DNA of 64,000 bases from Parabacteroides timonensis (GTDB lineage Bacteria > Bacteroidota > Bacteroidia > Bacteroidales > Tannerellaceae), in the NCBI RefSeq assembly GCF_900128505.1, contig NZ_LT669940.1, positions 716,883-780,882 of the forward strand. The letters run 5' to 3'. Positions 47,601 through 55,030 of this stretch are shown piece after piece. Position numbers and translations under genes: made by a program. Within the stretch, counting starts at the first letter, position 1, and each line of letters starts with the position of its first letter. Under the pieces are notes generated by a model that had not been told where the DNA came from, did no database searches, and was given only the letters and a program-made list of their open reading frames with translations.

Positions 47601-48099
47601 CCGTAAAGGTGGCGAAGCTGTAAAACTGTTAATGGATACTCCTGACTTCAATGTAGCTAAGTTTGCATTCCGTTATGTAAATCCTGCCAACGAATCAGAT
47701 AAGACATTCAAGATCCAGACTCAGTACAAAGATTATAAGAATGGTGATTTGACAGCTAAAGACAATGCCTCTAACGAAGGTTACCTGAAATGGATCAACG
47801 GTACAGTAGTTGTTGTTAACGGTTATGCAAACGGTGATGTATTCGGTATCAACGAAAACGAAGACCGTGATGCAGTAGCTAACGAAGATGTTACAGTATC
47901 TTCAATTAGTGTTGTAGCAACAGACGGTGCAGTTATCATCAAGGGTGCTGAAGGTAAGAAAGTTGTAATCAGCAACGTACTTGGCCAGACAGTAGCTAAC
48001 GCAGTAATCTCTTCTGACAACGCTACAATCTCTGCACCTGCCGGTGTAGTAGTAGTAGCCGTAGAAGGCGAAGCCGCTGTAAAAGCAATCGTAAAATAA
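44680..48099 (+). CDS. Large exported surface protein with C-terminal DUF6383-like domain (2)
   Basis: 1139 residues from the ATG at 44680 (a TTG two codons earlier is rejected), with a signal peptide ending near SGDALAKEY. Residues ~30-200 look like a parallel beta-helix (VTIKGMTIVNNS, KITIKDNVIKEG). The middle is unrecognised. The last ~65 residues (KVVISNVLGQTVANA to AVKAIVK) match the C-terminus of the protein at 27993. The first ~1.5 kb is visibly more AT-rich and less codon-biased than the rest, suggesting a swapped N-terminal part. Candidate invertible module B ends 71 bp upstream and a conserved 3' element follows. Confidence 0.8.
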   Translation: MNKKFSTLMAASLVLAGSLWSGDALAKEYTKADFKTLLGSSQDVTLSGDDKEIILTEDVDLSKLGVDAAKKYIVLKTDGTTFTAKKGVTFTGHITVEADEVTIKGMTIVNNSEGFTSSEKTAIYVNAGTDDLTKITIKDNVIKEGLVPENYMTYGIFVKATKAQAATFDITGNTITAKTFAKESAGSSYCSAAFGVIGLEAASQNVTAKIAKNNTFKDCAIDFLDQRTASGNSSYYYAAQVTYNEELPQAVVDVLESSKADSKSLVIKGASALDVASAINASVGKTNSKVPTNFAVVADGVNVVAGTSTALNNSLKTVVLDVTNGGSANATAAINYTKSDAGLTKEYTVADLNKILGDGFILTLTDAKDKAIDNGDVVSEKLLTASASATTAKEFYLMSGKKYLTVVAEQWGNITDAPYKVKFVDKKDDATQFKISNVNNKLAITSTVATKNVYLTVVSTDLGTVLTAVQSDVVKTDLTAVLSKTNMVNGKVDEKNNPLLNKYVTFTFATADKNIAAKDGKVLGLDNKAGNKMDLVEADRYLQSKPEGQWAVTLENDSEYNFKFTNREKNVSFSASALYLIDAKTNKYAVVYNGGTSTFSGGVRDTFVINGVDLKLVSKDYYVNYKNDEIKDTQYKMAIASTETTDFYVTENHEGKHLLGLTKETANSVNWKVVATKDTVLLINNYGKYDEDGDYVAQPDTMKIPTYAFQNVANDEYMTYAPEKLALDEDAMYCDPNSVKLTNENDLSAYAFVLKKRADGLFNIIGIKKVGTGDDAHYELDLTKKLFGATTEKNGQVQVEESWEQINSNDLFKLTPVDAPEYHFVENGFGEKVSIFREENDAQVLYEKRDVKSVVDNDTLSFLNIDNVYQFDKINPSMFVDTAYINRGENTRWQYLLAVNAKVHNPDTCTVPGHPRTDRMVEGRYLINLIDTANVYGATHLHNNPYINRTEAGEYLAKLSFVDAMHINDTLIINRKGGEAVKLLMDTPDFNVAKFAFRYVNPANESDKTFKIQTQYKDYKNGDLTAKDNASNEGYLKWINGTVVVVNGYANGDVFGINENEDRDAVANEDVTVSSISVVATDGAVIIKGAEGKKVVISNVLGQTVANAVISSDNATISAPAGVVVVAVEGEAAVKAIVK

Positions 48100-48134
48100 G
48101 GACTTATTTATAATCAAATAATTCTAAATTGTTT

Positions 48135-48231
48135 ACCGCGTGTCGTAGGGGCGGTTTGCGAACCGCCCTTACCCCAATTACCCTGCGACAGGCGAACAAG
48201 CGGTAGATATTAATACTAAAGTAATGAAATA
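48135..48231 (+). other. Conserved structured 3' element, copy 2
   Basis: Same framework as copy 1: ACCGCGTG, an inserted hairpin (GTAGGGGCGGTT...AACCGCCCTTAC, 48145-48172), CCCTGCGACAGGCGAACAAG, and ATTAATACTAAAGTAATG AAATA (48209-48231). Only the inner hairpin differs in sequence. Confidence 0.7.
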
Positions 48232-48280
48232 AAGTTCTTCTGTTCGATCTCTGTGAAGAGCAAAGACAGACAAAAACAAA

Positions 48281-48311
48281 CCTCCCCGGATCATTTCCGG
48301 GGAGGTTTCTG
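48281..48311 (+). terminator. Terminator after second DUF6383 gene
   Basis: AAACCTCCCCGG pairs with CCGGGGAGGTTT around ATCATTT, followed by CTGTTTT. Confidence 0.85.
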
Positions 48312-48365
48312 TTTTATTAGCGCAATTTTATCTTAACGGAGGCAAATATTATTCAGAGAAAAGTG

Positions 48366-48373
48366 TATATTTG
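48366..48373 (+). promoter_or_regulatory. -7 promoter box for aldose epimerase gene
   Basis: TATATTTG fits TAnnTTTG, 42 bp before the start codon. Confidence 0.5.
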
Positions 48374-48415
48374 CCCTCATCTGTAATGAAAACACTTTAA
48401 ATTATTAATTTTCAA

Positions 48416-49540
48416 ATGAAGAGACTATGTATGGCTGTCATGGCAATGTGTTTATTGCTGTCGTGCGCCGAAAAGAAAGAAGAGGCTACACTCTCCGGGT
48501 TATTGAAATCTGATTTCGTATCAGAAGTGGAAGGTAAACCAACTGCATTATACGTGCTGAAGAATAAGAATGGTGCAGAAGCATGCATTACCAACTATGG
48601 TGGCCGTTTGGTTTCTGTTATGGTTCCTGATAAGAAGGGAAATATGACCGATGTAGTATTGGGATATGACAACGTAGGTAAATACGTTGCTTCAGATGGT
48701 AATTATGGCGCGCTGATCGGACGTTATGGTAATCGTATCAACCAGGCTAAATTCACATTGGATGATACCGAGTATACACTTCCGGCTAATGACGGTAATC
48801 ATTGTCTGCATGGTGGTCCTCTGGGATATCATACCCGTATGTGGGATGCTAAACAATTGAACGACCAGTCTCTGGAATTAACTTATTTGTCGAAGGATGG
48901 AGAAGCCGGTTTCCCCGGAAATCTGGATATAAAGGTAACTTATACTTTGACAGATGATAACGCTGTCGATATCAAATATGAAGCTACTACCGATAAGAAA
49001 ACAGTGGTGAACCTTACTAACCACAGCTATTTCAACCTGTCGGGCGTTCCCGGATCTAATGTATTGGATCAGGAAATTATGATCAATGCAGACAATTTTA
49101 CTCCGGTTGATGAAACGCTGATTCCGACAGGCATAAGCACTGTTGCTGAAACTCCGCTCGACCTGCGTACTCCGGTGGCTATCGGAAAACATATCGGCGA
49201 ACAGTTCGATCAGTTGGTTTTCGGTCGTGGATATGACCACAACTGGGTATTGAATGCAAAGGGTGATAAGAACGTATTGGCTGCAAAAGCTTATTCTCCG
49301 ACCAGCGGCATTGCTTTGGAGGTTTATACAAATGAACCGGGTATACAATTCTATACAGGTAACTTCATGGATGGAAAAGATACCGGTAAACACGGTGTAT
49401 TATATCCCCACCGCGGCGCATTCTGTCTGGAAACCCAACATTATCCCGACTCTCCAAATCATCCGGACTTCCCAAGTGTTGTGTTGAACCCGGGAGAAAA
49501 GTACTTCAGCGAATGTATTTATAAGTTTACTGTAGAATAA
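48416..49540 (+). CDS. galM: Aldose 1-epimerase (mutarotase), lipoprotein form
   Basis: 374 residues. The N-terminus is a lipoprotein signal with lipobox LLLSC (Cys17), so the enzyme is anchored in the envelope rather than cytoplasmic. The rest is a GalM-type mutarotase that interconverts alpha and beta anomers of sugars such as galactose or glucose. NYGGRLVSVMVPDKKG near the start, GRYGNRINQAKF, LHGGPLGYH with a catalytic-type histidine, NHSYFNLSG with the second, and GRGYDHNWVL are all conserved family segments. It stands alone with its own -7 box and a terminator. Confidence 0.93.
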   Translation: MKRLCMAVMAMCLLLSCAEKKEEATLSGLLKSDFVSEVEGKPTALYVLKNKNGAEACITNYGGRLVSVMVPDKKGNMTDVVLGYDNVGKYVASDGNYGALIGRYGNRINQAKFTLDDTEYTLPANDGNHCLHGGPLGYHTRMWDAKQLNDQSLELTYLSKDGEAGFPGNLDIKVTYTLTDDNAVDIKYEATTDKKTVVNLTNHSYFNLSGVPGSNVLDQEIMINADNFTPVDETLIPTGISTVAETPLDLRTPVAIGKHIGEQFDQLVFGRGYDHNWVLNAKGDKNVLAAKAYSPTSGIALEVYTNEPGIQFYTGNFMDGKDTGKHGVLYPHRGAFCLETQHYPDSPNHPDFPSVVLNPGEKYFSECIYKFTVE

Positions 49541-49587
49541 TTCAGTTATAGGATATTCGGATAGAGTAAGTCTGTCTGTTGATGCAT

Positions 49588-49617
49588 AAAGGGTACCGTT
49601 TACGGTGCCCTTTTTTT
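49588..49617 (+). terminator. Terminator after aldose epimerase gene
   Basis: GGGTACCG pairs with CGGTGCCC (one G-U pair), followed by TTTTTTT. Confidence 0.85.
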
Positions 49618-49662
49618 GTAGTTAATAATTCTTTGCAATCAATATATTTTATTGCTTTTCGT

Positions 49663-49670
49663 TATCTTTG
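49663..49670 (+). promoter_or_regulatory. -7-like box in galM downstream region
   Basis: TATCTTTG. A second TATCTTTG lies at 49743-49750, with TTGG about 22 bp before it. Either could start a transcript covering the long hairpin that follows. Confidence 0.45.
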
Positions 49671-49749
49671 CTCCGACAACATGTTGGCCGGACATTGAGT
49701 TTCGGCTCTTCATCAGTTGGCAACGTTAAGCGTTTAAGATATTATCTTT

Positions 49750-49895
49750 GGAACTGAAAATCGCCAAGTTTCAAGTCGAACAAGGATAATAGGCAACTAA
49801 ACGCTCACGCTTGTTATATATATTCATGTATATAATAGAGCGTGGGCTGTTGTCTTATTATTTGTTCGATGGGTGTTTGGCGATACCTCAGTTCC
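49750..49895 (+). ncRNA. Candidate 6S-like RNA (long imperfect hairpin)
   Basis: The 146 bases fold into one long rod-shaped hairpin: GGAACTGA with TCAGTTCC, ATCGCCAA with TTGGCGAT, an unpaired bubble (GTTTCAAG against ATGGGTGT), TCGAACAA with TTGTTCGA, an ATAATA/TATTAT stem with bulges, then GCTCACGCT with AGCGTGGGC and a terminal AU-rich hairpin. There is no open reading frame. A rod with a central bubble is the shape of 6S RNA, which binds the housekeeping RNA polymerase. Bacteroidetes have a 6S-Flavo type. Ends are uncertain since a -7 box overlaps the first base. Confidence 0.5.
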
Positions 49896-49976
49896 GAATA
49901 ATAGATTAGCAGTTTCCACGCTTCTTTATAATATAAAATGCCAAACGAGGGAAACGGGGCGGCACAGAGTTAGAAT

Positions 49977-50329
49977 ATGAATCCTAAAGAAAAAGAACGG
50001 ATTGCTGTGTTTTACTGGATATCGCCGAAAGTATAGGAGGCAGTGTTGCCATATCCGATTGTCCTCATTACAAGCAGCTGAAGGATAGAATCGTCCTGAC
50101 GGAACAGGATTTTGAAATGGCCCGCAACGCATCTGTGTTGACAAGTTTAGCGGTTTTGAAGAATGTACATTATAACACAAAGATGATGCTGGCCTTAGCC
50201 GTTTGTGACCTGTATTCCGAATACATGGTTGTTCCGTTCGACTATCGTGTAGCCTTCGAAACATTGATGAACGCGATAGACTGGCCTATCTCATTCTCCG
50301 AAGTTCTGGCACGAAGCAGAACGGAATAA
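49977..50329 (+). pseudogene. Small gene interrupted by a probable frameshift, unknown function
   Basis: An ATG at 49977 opens a frame (MNPKEKERIAVF) that stops at 50036. A second frame, shifted by one base, continues smoothly from about 50010 as LLDIAESIGGSVAISD to the stop at 50329, including MARNASVLTSLAVLKNV. One extra T in the TTTT run at 50010-50013 would join them into a ~117-residue protein. I recognise no family; the joined product looks soluble and helical. It could be a real mutation or a sequence error. Confidence 0.5.
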
Positions 50330-50338
50330 CAATCGCTG

Positions 50339-52330
50339 TTAGAATAAATTATAGTTTGTTCGAAGTACCTTAAACTCTGTACGACGGTTTATCTGATCGG
50401 CCATTTCCTGTTGTTCAGGAGTGAGTGTCAGGATAAACTCTTCCGTCAAAACATCCCCTTCTTTCAAAAAGTCGAAACTTTTTGCCAGTTTCTTATTGAT
50501 TGTCTTCGGCACGCTTTCACCATATCCTTTGGCTTCCAGGCGTTCTTTGTCGATACCTCCGGCGATCAGATAATCGACAACGGACTGGGCACGCCGCTGG
50601 GCAAGACGTTCGTTGTACTGGTCGGTTCCTTTACGGTCGGTATGTGCTCCTAATTCGATTGTCACATTCGGATTATCGTTCAGCATCTTGATCATTTCAT
50701 CCAATGCTTTTTGCGATTCGGGGCGTAAAGTTGCCTTGTCGAAATCGTAGAAGATATTCTCGATCACTACCGGTTTGCTGATCGGAGAGAGGTAGAAGTC
50801 GACGATATAGGTCTCGTTCTTTTCTTCCGGGCCTGTCTTCAGTTCGAAATTCTGGTTGAGGTAACCGCGTGCACTGGCCATCATTACGTAGCGGATGTCG
50901 CGTTCCAGTTCTACCCGGTAGCTACCGTCTTTCTTTGCCGGAACTTTTACATTCAGGCCATCTTTACCGACAATGCGTATGGTGGCGTCTTCGATCGGGT
51001 ATTCATCCACGTCCGAAACGAGTCCTTCGATAAATATCGTGATGGTTGGCAGTTCGAATGAATAGAGGTGGTCGTAACCGCGTGCGTCGTTGCGGTTGGA
51101 GCTAAAGAAACCTCGTTCCTTGTTCCCTTCGAAGGTAATACCGAAATCATCACCCATTGAGTTGATCGGGGCTTTCAGGTTTTCCACATGCCACTTGCCG
51201 GTACTGTCCTGGGTGGCTTTGAAAAGGTCGAGACCGCCCATACCCGGATGCCCGTTCGATGCGAAATAGAGCGTAACGGAGTCGCGGACATACGGGAACA
51301 TTTCGTCACCGGGAGTATTGATTTCCGGTCCCAGGTTTTCCATCGGGCCGAAGTCGCTACCCACGAGTCTGGAACGGAAGATGTCTTTTCCCCCGAAGCC
51401 TCCGACGGCATCGGATACATAATAAAGATATTTCCCGTCGGGAGAAACAGACGGATGTCCCAGGGCGGTTACGGAGTCTTTCACGATGGATGCGCGTGTC
51501 CCTTTTCCCCATTTGGCACTGCTACGGGTGGATACGTATATTTCAGAGGTACGCGGTCCTTCCGGATCTTGTGCGCAATAGGTGTAATACATGGTGTTTC
51601 CGTCTTTTGAGAAAGAAGGTGTTCCTTCATCAAATTCGGTGTTCACTTCATCTTCCAGTTCGATAGGAGCCAGCCAGTTGCCTTGTTCGTCTTTCTTGAC
51701 CAGGAAGAAGTCGTTGTTTCTTATTCCGGTGATGGCACTGACTGTTTCCTCTTTATCTTTCCCGGCTCCTTTGGGGGTACGGGAAGAGGTGAAATAAAGC
51801 TGATCGTAAGCTTCTCCGAATAGCATCGGGCAGAATTCACCGCGACGGGAGTTGAACTTCTCCATACGTTTAACGGTGTAACGGGTAGGGTTCTGTTTCC
51901 ATTGCGGAGCCAATTCGCTTCCTTTGATACCGTTCAGGGCCAGTTCGCTTTCCGGGTTTAGTTTCAGAAACTCGTTATAGTAGCGGATTGCTTCGGCATA
52001 CCTGCCGCTTCTCTGGTACATCTGTCCCAGGCGAAGGTTTACAATGCTGTCGGGGTAGTCGTAGCGCAGTGCATTCATGTAGGCACTTGTCGCTCTCGGC
52101 GTATTGTTGATAAGCCGGTTACATTCAGCCATTCGATAGGCAATATATCCGCGAAGATCCCGCTTCTGGGGAGAAGTCTTTGTATAAACTTTCCGGTAAA
52201 TGGCTGCTGCTTCAAAGTATTCACCAATGCGTTGCTTCTCCTCCGCATCACTCAGCTTGGCCGATTTGCAGGAAAACAGTAGCAATACAGATAGAAACAG
52301 TAGTATATAGGGAGTAATCTTCTTATTCAT
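50339..52330 (-). CDS. porE: PorE-like T9SS lipoprotein (TPR, PD40, OmpA domains)
   Basis: 663 residues from the ATG at 52330. The N-terminus is a lipoprotein signal (lipobox LLFSC, Cys ~21). Domain order: TPR-like helices (~30-145), a PD40/beta-propeller (~175-420, with PDGKYLYYVSDAVGGFGGKD and YFASNGHPGMGGLDLF), a carboxypeptidase-regulatory-like beta domain (~440-515), and an OmpA peptidoglycan-binding domain (~545-663, FYDFDKATLRPES, GAHTDRKGTDQYNERLAQRR). This is the layout of PorE, the T9SS part thought to fix the machine to peptidoglycan. Other OmpA-PD40 lipoproteins share it, so PorE is likely but not proven. Confidence 0.75.
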   Translation of the reverse strand: MNKKITPYILLFLSVLLLFSCKSAKLSDAEEKQRIGEYFEAAAIYRKVYTKTSPQKRDLRGYIAYRMAECNRLINNTPRATSAYMNALRYDYPDSIVNLRLGQMYQRSGRYAEAIRYYNEFLKLNPESELALNGIKGSELAPQWKQNPTRYTVKRMEKFNSRRGEFCPMLFGEAYDQLYFTSSRTPKGAGKDKEETVSAITGIRNNDFFLVKKDEQGNWLAPIELEDEVNTEFDEGTPSFSKDGNTMYYTYCAQDPEGPRTSEIYVSTRSSAKWGKGTRASIVKDSVTALGHPSVSPDGKYLYYVSDAVGGFGGKDIFRSRLVGSDFGPMENLGPEINTPGDEMFPYVRDSVTLYFASNGHPGMGGLDLFKATQDSTGKWHVENLKAPINSMGDDFGITFEGNKERGFFSSNRNDARGYDHLYSFELPTITIFIEGLVSDVDEYPIEDATIRIVGKDGLNVKVPAKKDGSYRVELERDIRYVMMASARGYLNQNFELKTGPEEKNETYIVDFYLSPISKPVVIENIFYDFDKATLRPESQKALDEMIKMLNDNPNVTIELGAHTDRKGTDQYNERLAQRRAQSVVDYLIAGGIDKERLEAKGYGESVPKTINKKLAKSFDFLKEGDVLTEEFILTLTPEQQEMADQINRRTEFKVLRTNYNLF

Positions 52331-52404
52331 CACCAGACATTCTTTATAATAAGTAATAACGAATGGAATGAAGGGATATTGCATTTACCTTGTATTCAAT
52401 CATA

Positions 52405-53631
52405 TTATAACAGCAACGAACTATCCCCGTAACTAAGGAAACGGAAATCGTTAGCGAGTGCATAATCGTAGATATTTTTCCAGTCGCCTTTGACAAAAGC
52501 GGAGATAAGCAGAAGCAAGGTGCTTTTAGGCTGGTGGAAGTTCGTGACGATGCCTTTTACGATCTTGAACTCATAGCCTGGGGCGATGATGATTTGCGTA
52601 GATGTGACCAAAGCATTCAAGGCATGCTTATCCAGATAATTGAGGATGTTTTGCAGCGCCTCGACCGGTGTCAGCCGGTTGTTGGCTTCGTCGTAGGGCA
52701 TCCATTGTTTGACGGTCAGTTCGTCTGAAGTCGCATCCGGATTGGAGGATAACGCTATACCTATATAATACAAGCTTTCGAGCGTGCGGACGGAAGTTGT
52801 CCCGACGGCAATGATTTGGCCGATATGCTGCATCACCTGTTCGATGGTACTTCGGCGTACGGAAATGAACTCCGTATGCATCTCATGTCCTTCGATCGTC
52901 TCGCTTTTTACAGGCTTGAATGTTCCGGCACCCACATGCAACGTCAGCTCTTCGCGACCGAACCCTTTCGCATCCAGATCAGCCAGCACTTCCGGAGTGA
53001 AATGCAGTCCTGCCGTCGGGGCTGCGACCGAGCCTTTGATTTTGGAGTAGACCGTCTGGTAAGTCTTTAGATCGCTTTCCTCTGTCTTCCGGTGAAGATA
53101 AGGAGGGATAGGCAACTCTCCCGCAGCATCCAGCACTTCGGCAAAACTGAATCCGCCATCCCACGTAAAACGTATCTGGTGCGTTTCCCCGTAACTTTGT
53201 ACTTTTTCAGCACGTAATGTTACCTTTTGTCCGTTGATCTCTATCTCCCGGCTGAGGCAAGGTTCTTTCCACTTCTTCGCATTCCCGATCAGGCAGATCC
53301 AGCAACAGGTTTCCGTCTCCTGGAAGATCCGTTCATAATCGTGCGGCTCGGAAGGATCGAGACAGAAGACTTCGATCTGCGCTCCCGTTGCACGTTGGAA
53401 CAGTAGCCGGGCTTGTATTACGCGGGTATTGTTGAATACCATCAGTGAACCTTCCGGAAGATAATCCGTGATCTGCTTGAAGATACTTTCGCTAACCTCT
53501 CCGTTACGGTAGAGTAACAATTTAGACTCATCCCGTTTCGGCAGCGGGAACTTGGCGATTCGCTCGTCGGCCAACGAATAATTATAATCTTCGATACTTA
53601 TCTGTTGAGTTTTTGTGACCATTGCATTCAT
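52405..53631 (-). CDS. queA: tRNA preQ1(34) S-adenosylmethionine ribosyltransferase-isomerase (QueA family)
   Basis: QueA moves the ribosyl part of S-adenosylmethionine onto preQ1 at tRNA position 34 to give epoxyqueuosine. The start is ATG 53631 (408 residues) or 53622 (405); a much longer frame upstream is rejected because it runs through the -7 box and the divergent gene. Family motifs: LPKRDESKLLLYR, VFNNTRVIQARL, PTAGLHFTPEVL, VGAGTFKPVKS and TNFHQPKSTLLLLISAF. It lies upstream of porE on the same strand (74 bp) and is divergent from the DUF2027-Smr gene. Confidence 0.92.
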   Translation of the reverse strand: MNAMVTKTQQISIEDYNYSLADERIAKFPLPKRDESKLLLYRNGEVSESIFKQITDYLPEGSLMVFNNTRVIQARLLFQRATGAQIEVFCLDPSEPHDYERIFQETETCCWICLIGNAKKWKEPCLSREIEINGQKVTLRAEKVQSYGETHQIRFTWDGGFSFAEVLDAAGELPIPPYLHRKTEESDLKTYQTVYSKIKGSVAAPTAGLHFTPEVLADLDAKGFGREELTLHVGAGTFKPVKSETIEGHEMHTEFISVRRSTIEQVMQHIGQIIAVGTTSVRTLESLYYIGIALSSNPDATSDELTVKQWMPYDEANNRLTPVEALQNILNYLDKHALNALVTSTQIIIAPGYEFKIVKGIVTNFHQPKSTLLLLISAFVKGDWKNIYDYALANDFRFLSYGDSSLLL

Positions 53632-53664
53632 TATTACGGGGTACGATCTTACCGAACCCGGCTG

Positions 53665-53672
53665 CAAAAGTA
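53665..53672 (-). promoter_or_regulatory. -7 promoter box for queA
   Basis: TACTTTTG on the minus strand, 33 bp upstream of the queA start, back to back with the box at 53704-53711. Confidence 0.55.
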
Positions 53673-53703
53673 CAAATTTGTATGATATTATGGTATAATG
53701 AAG

Positions 53704-53711
53704 TATCTTTG
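53704..53711 (+). promoter_or_regulatory. -7 promoter box for DUF2027-Smr gene
   Basis: TATCTTTG, 28 bp before the ATG at 53740. It lies after an earlier ATG at 53698, which rules that start out. Confidence 0.6.
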
Positions 53712-53739
53712 TCGACACGAATATAAAGATAAAATAAGT

Positions 53740-54810
53740 ATGAATATAAAGGTTGGTGATAAGGTGCGTTTCCTCAATACGACAGGAGGCGGCATTGTAC
53801 GTAGTTTTAAAGGGAAAGATCAGGTATTGGTAGAAGACGAAGACGGCTTTGAAGTTCCGGCCCTGATCCGCGAATGTGTTGTTGTCGGTGGCGATAACGA
53901 GATGCAGGTGCATAGCTCTAACCGTCCGCGTGTGCAGCTTCAGCCCCAGGTTCAGCAACCGATGCCGAAACCCCAGCCCAAAGAGGAAGAGGTGAAGGTG
54001 GAAGAAACGCCCGAAGGCGAACGCCTGAACATCCATCTGGCTTATTTGCCGGTCGAACCATCGAAAGTTATACAGGATAGCGGCTATGAAGCCTATTTCA
54101 TAAACGATAGCAACTATTACCTGTTCTTCAATTATATGAATCGTCATAACAATAGTTGGATAAGCCGTTACAACGGTCTGGTTGAACCGAACACAAAGAT
54201 ATTTATGGAAGAGTTCGGCAAAGAAGACTTGAATGATCTCGAACGCGTATGTGTGCAGCTGATCGCTTTCAAGAAAGATAAACCTTACTCGCTGAAGAAT
54301 TCCATCTCGGTTGAATTGCACCTCGATACGGTCAAGTTTTACAAGCAACATTGCTTTATGGAAAATGATTTCTTCGAAGAAGACGCTTTGGTTTATTCCA
54401 TCGTGCGTAACGACGTTCCGGAAAAGGAATTGCTTGTCTCTGCTGCGGAGTTGAAAGAGGCCATGTATCAGAAAGCCGGTGAAGATCGTCATGCCCCGCA
54501 GCCGATCGTAAAGAAGAAGTCTGACGGTGCCGTCCTGGAAGTCGACCTGCATATAACTGAGCTGTTGGATAATACAAACGGACTGAGTAACGCGGACATG
54601 CTAACTTATCAGCTGGATAAGTTCCATGAAATCCTCGGTAAGTACGCAAACCATAAAGGACAGAAGATTGTCTTTATCCACGGTAAAGGTGACGGAGTAC
54701 TTCGTAAGGCTATCGAAAAAGAGTTGAAAACGAGATACAAACAACACTATTATCAGGATGCATCTTTCCGTGAGTACGGATTCGGTGCAACTATGGTAAC
54801 GATCAAGTAA
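53740..54810 (+). CDS. DUF2027 and Smr domain protein
   Basis: 356 residues from the ATG at 53740. The N-terminal DUF2027 region (MNIKVGDKVRFLNTTGGGIV) looks like a small beta barrel. A Pro/Gln/Lys linker follows (PQPKEEEVKVEE), then a beta-rich middle. The C-terminal Smr domain (about residues 265-356) contains EVDLHITELLD and the HGKGDGVLR motif. Smr domains, as in MutS2, are nucleases or nucleic-acid binders. No MutS ATPase is present, so this is a stand-alone Smr protein, typical of Bacteroidales. Its substrate is unknown. Confidence 0.88.
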   Translation: MNIKVGDKVRFLNTTGGGIVRSFKGKDQVLVEDEDGFEVPALIRECVVVGGDNEMQVHSSNRPRVQLQPQVQQPMPKPQPKEEEVKVEETPEGERLNIHLAYLPVEPSKVIQDSGYEAYFINDSNYYLFFNYMNRHNNSWISRYNGLVEPNTKIFMEEFGKEDLNDLERVCVQLIAFKKDKPYSLKNSISVELHLDTVKFYKQHCFMENDFFEEDALVYSIVRNDVPEKELLVSAAELKEAMYQKAGEDRHAPQPIVKKKSDGAVLEVDLHITELLDNTNGLSNADMLTYQLDKFHEILGKYANHKGQKIVFIHGKGDGVLRKAIEKELKTRYKQHYYQDASFREYGFGATMVTIK

Positions 54811-54844
54811 AGATACCTCCTGATTAATAACAGATAAGTACCGT

Positions 54845-54982
54845 ATGAATCCTATTTCCCCTTGCAGAAAATCTGTTGCCGACAGTGTCGACAGCTTTGC
54901 CGACGTCGTCGACAATATTGCTGACGCCCTCGACAATATTGCCGACAGCGTCGGCAACAACTTTCCTGCAAGGGAAAACTAG
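54845..54982 (+). CDS. Micro-ORF of heptad repeats, possibly translated
   Basis: Between the Smr gene and the CYTH gene lie exact 21-bp repeats: TTGCCGAC-type units start at 54876, 54897, 54918 and 54939. They are flanked by an inverted repeat (CCCCTTGCAG near 54858, CTGCAAGGG near 54967). The plus frame from ATG 54845 gives 45 residues with four heptads of the form xxADxVD/xIADALD. The minus strand is also open, which weakens the coding case. It could be an amphipathic-helix micropeptide or simply a repeat-rich hairpin. Confidence 0.35.
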   Translation: MNPISPCRKSVADSVDSFADVVDNIADALDNIADSVGNNFPAREN

Positions 54983-55030
54983 AATAGATGCCGTCCTGAT
55001 ACGGCAAACAACCGGATAAACGAGAATGAT

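Noticed and set aside
49977..50329. Programmed frameshift at the T run
   Set aside because: GTGTTTTAC is not a good slippery heptamer and no stimulatory structure is evident. A mutation or sequence error is simpler.
53632..54552. N-terminal extension of queA
   Set aside because: It runs antisense through the divergent DUF2027-Smr gene and both promoters, and the QueA family start is at 53622-53631.
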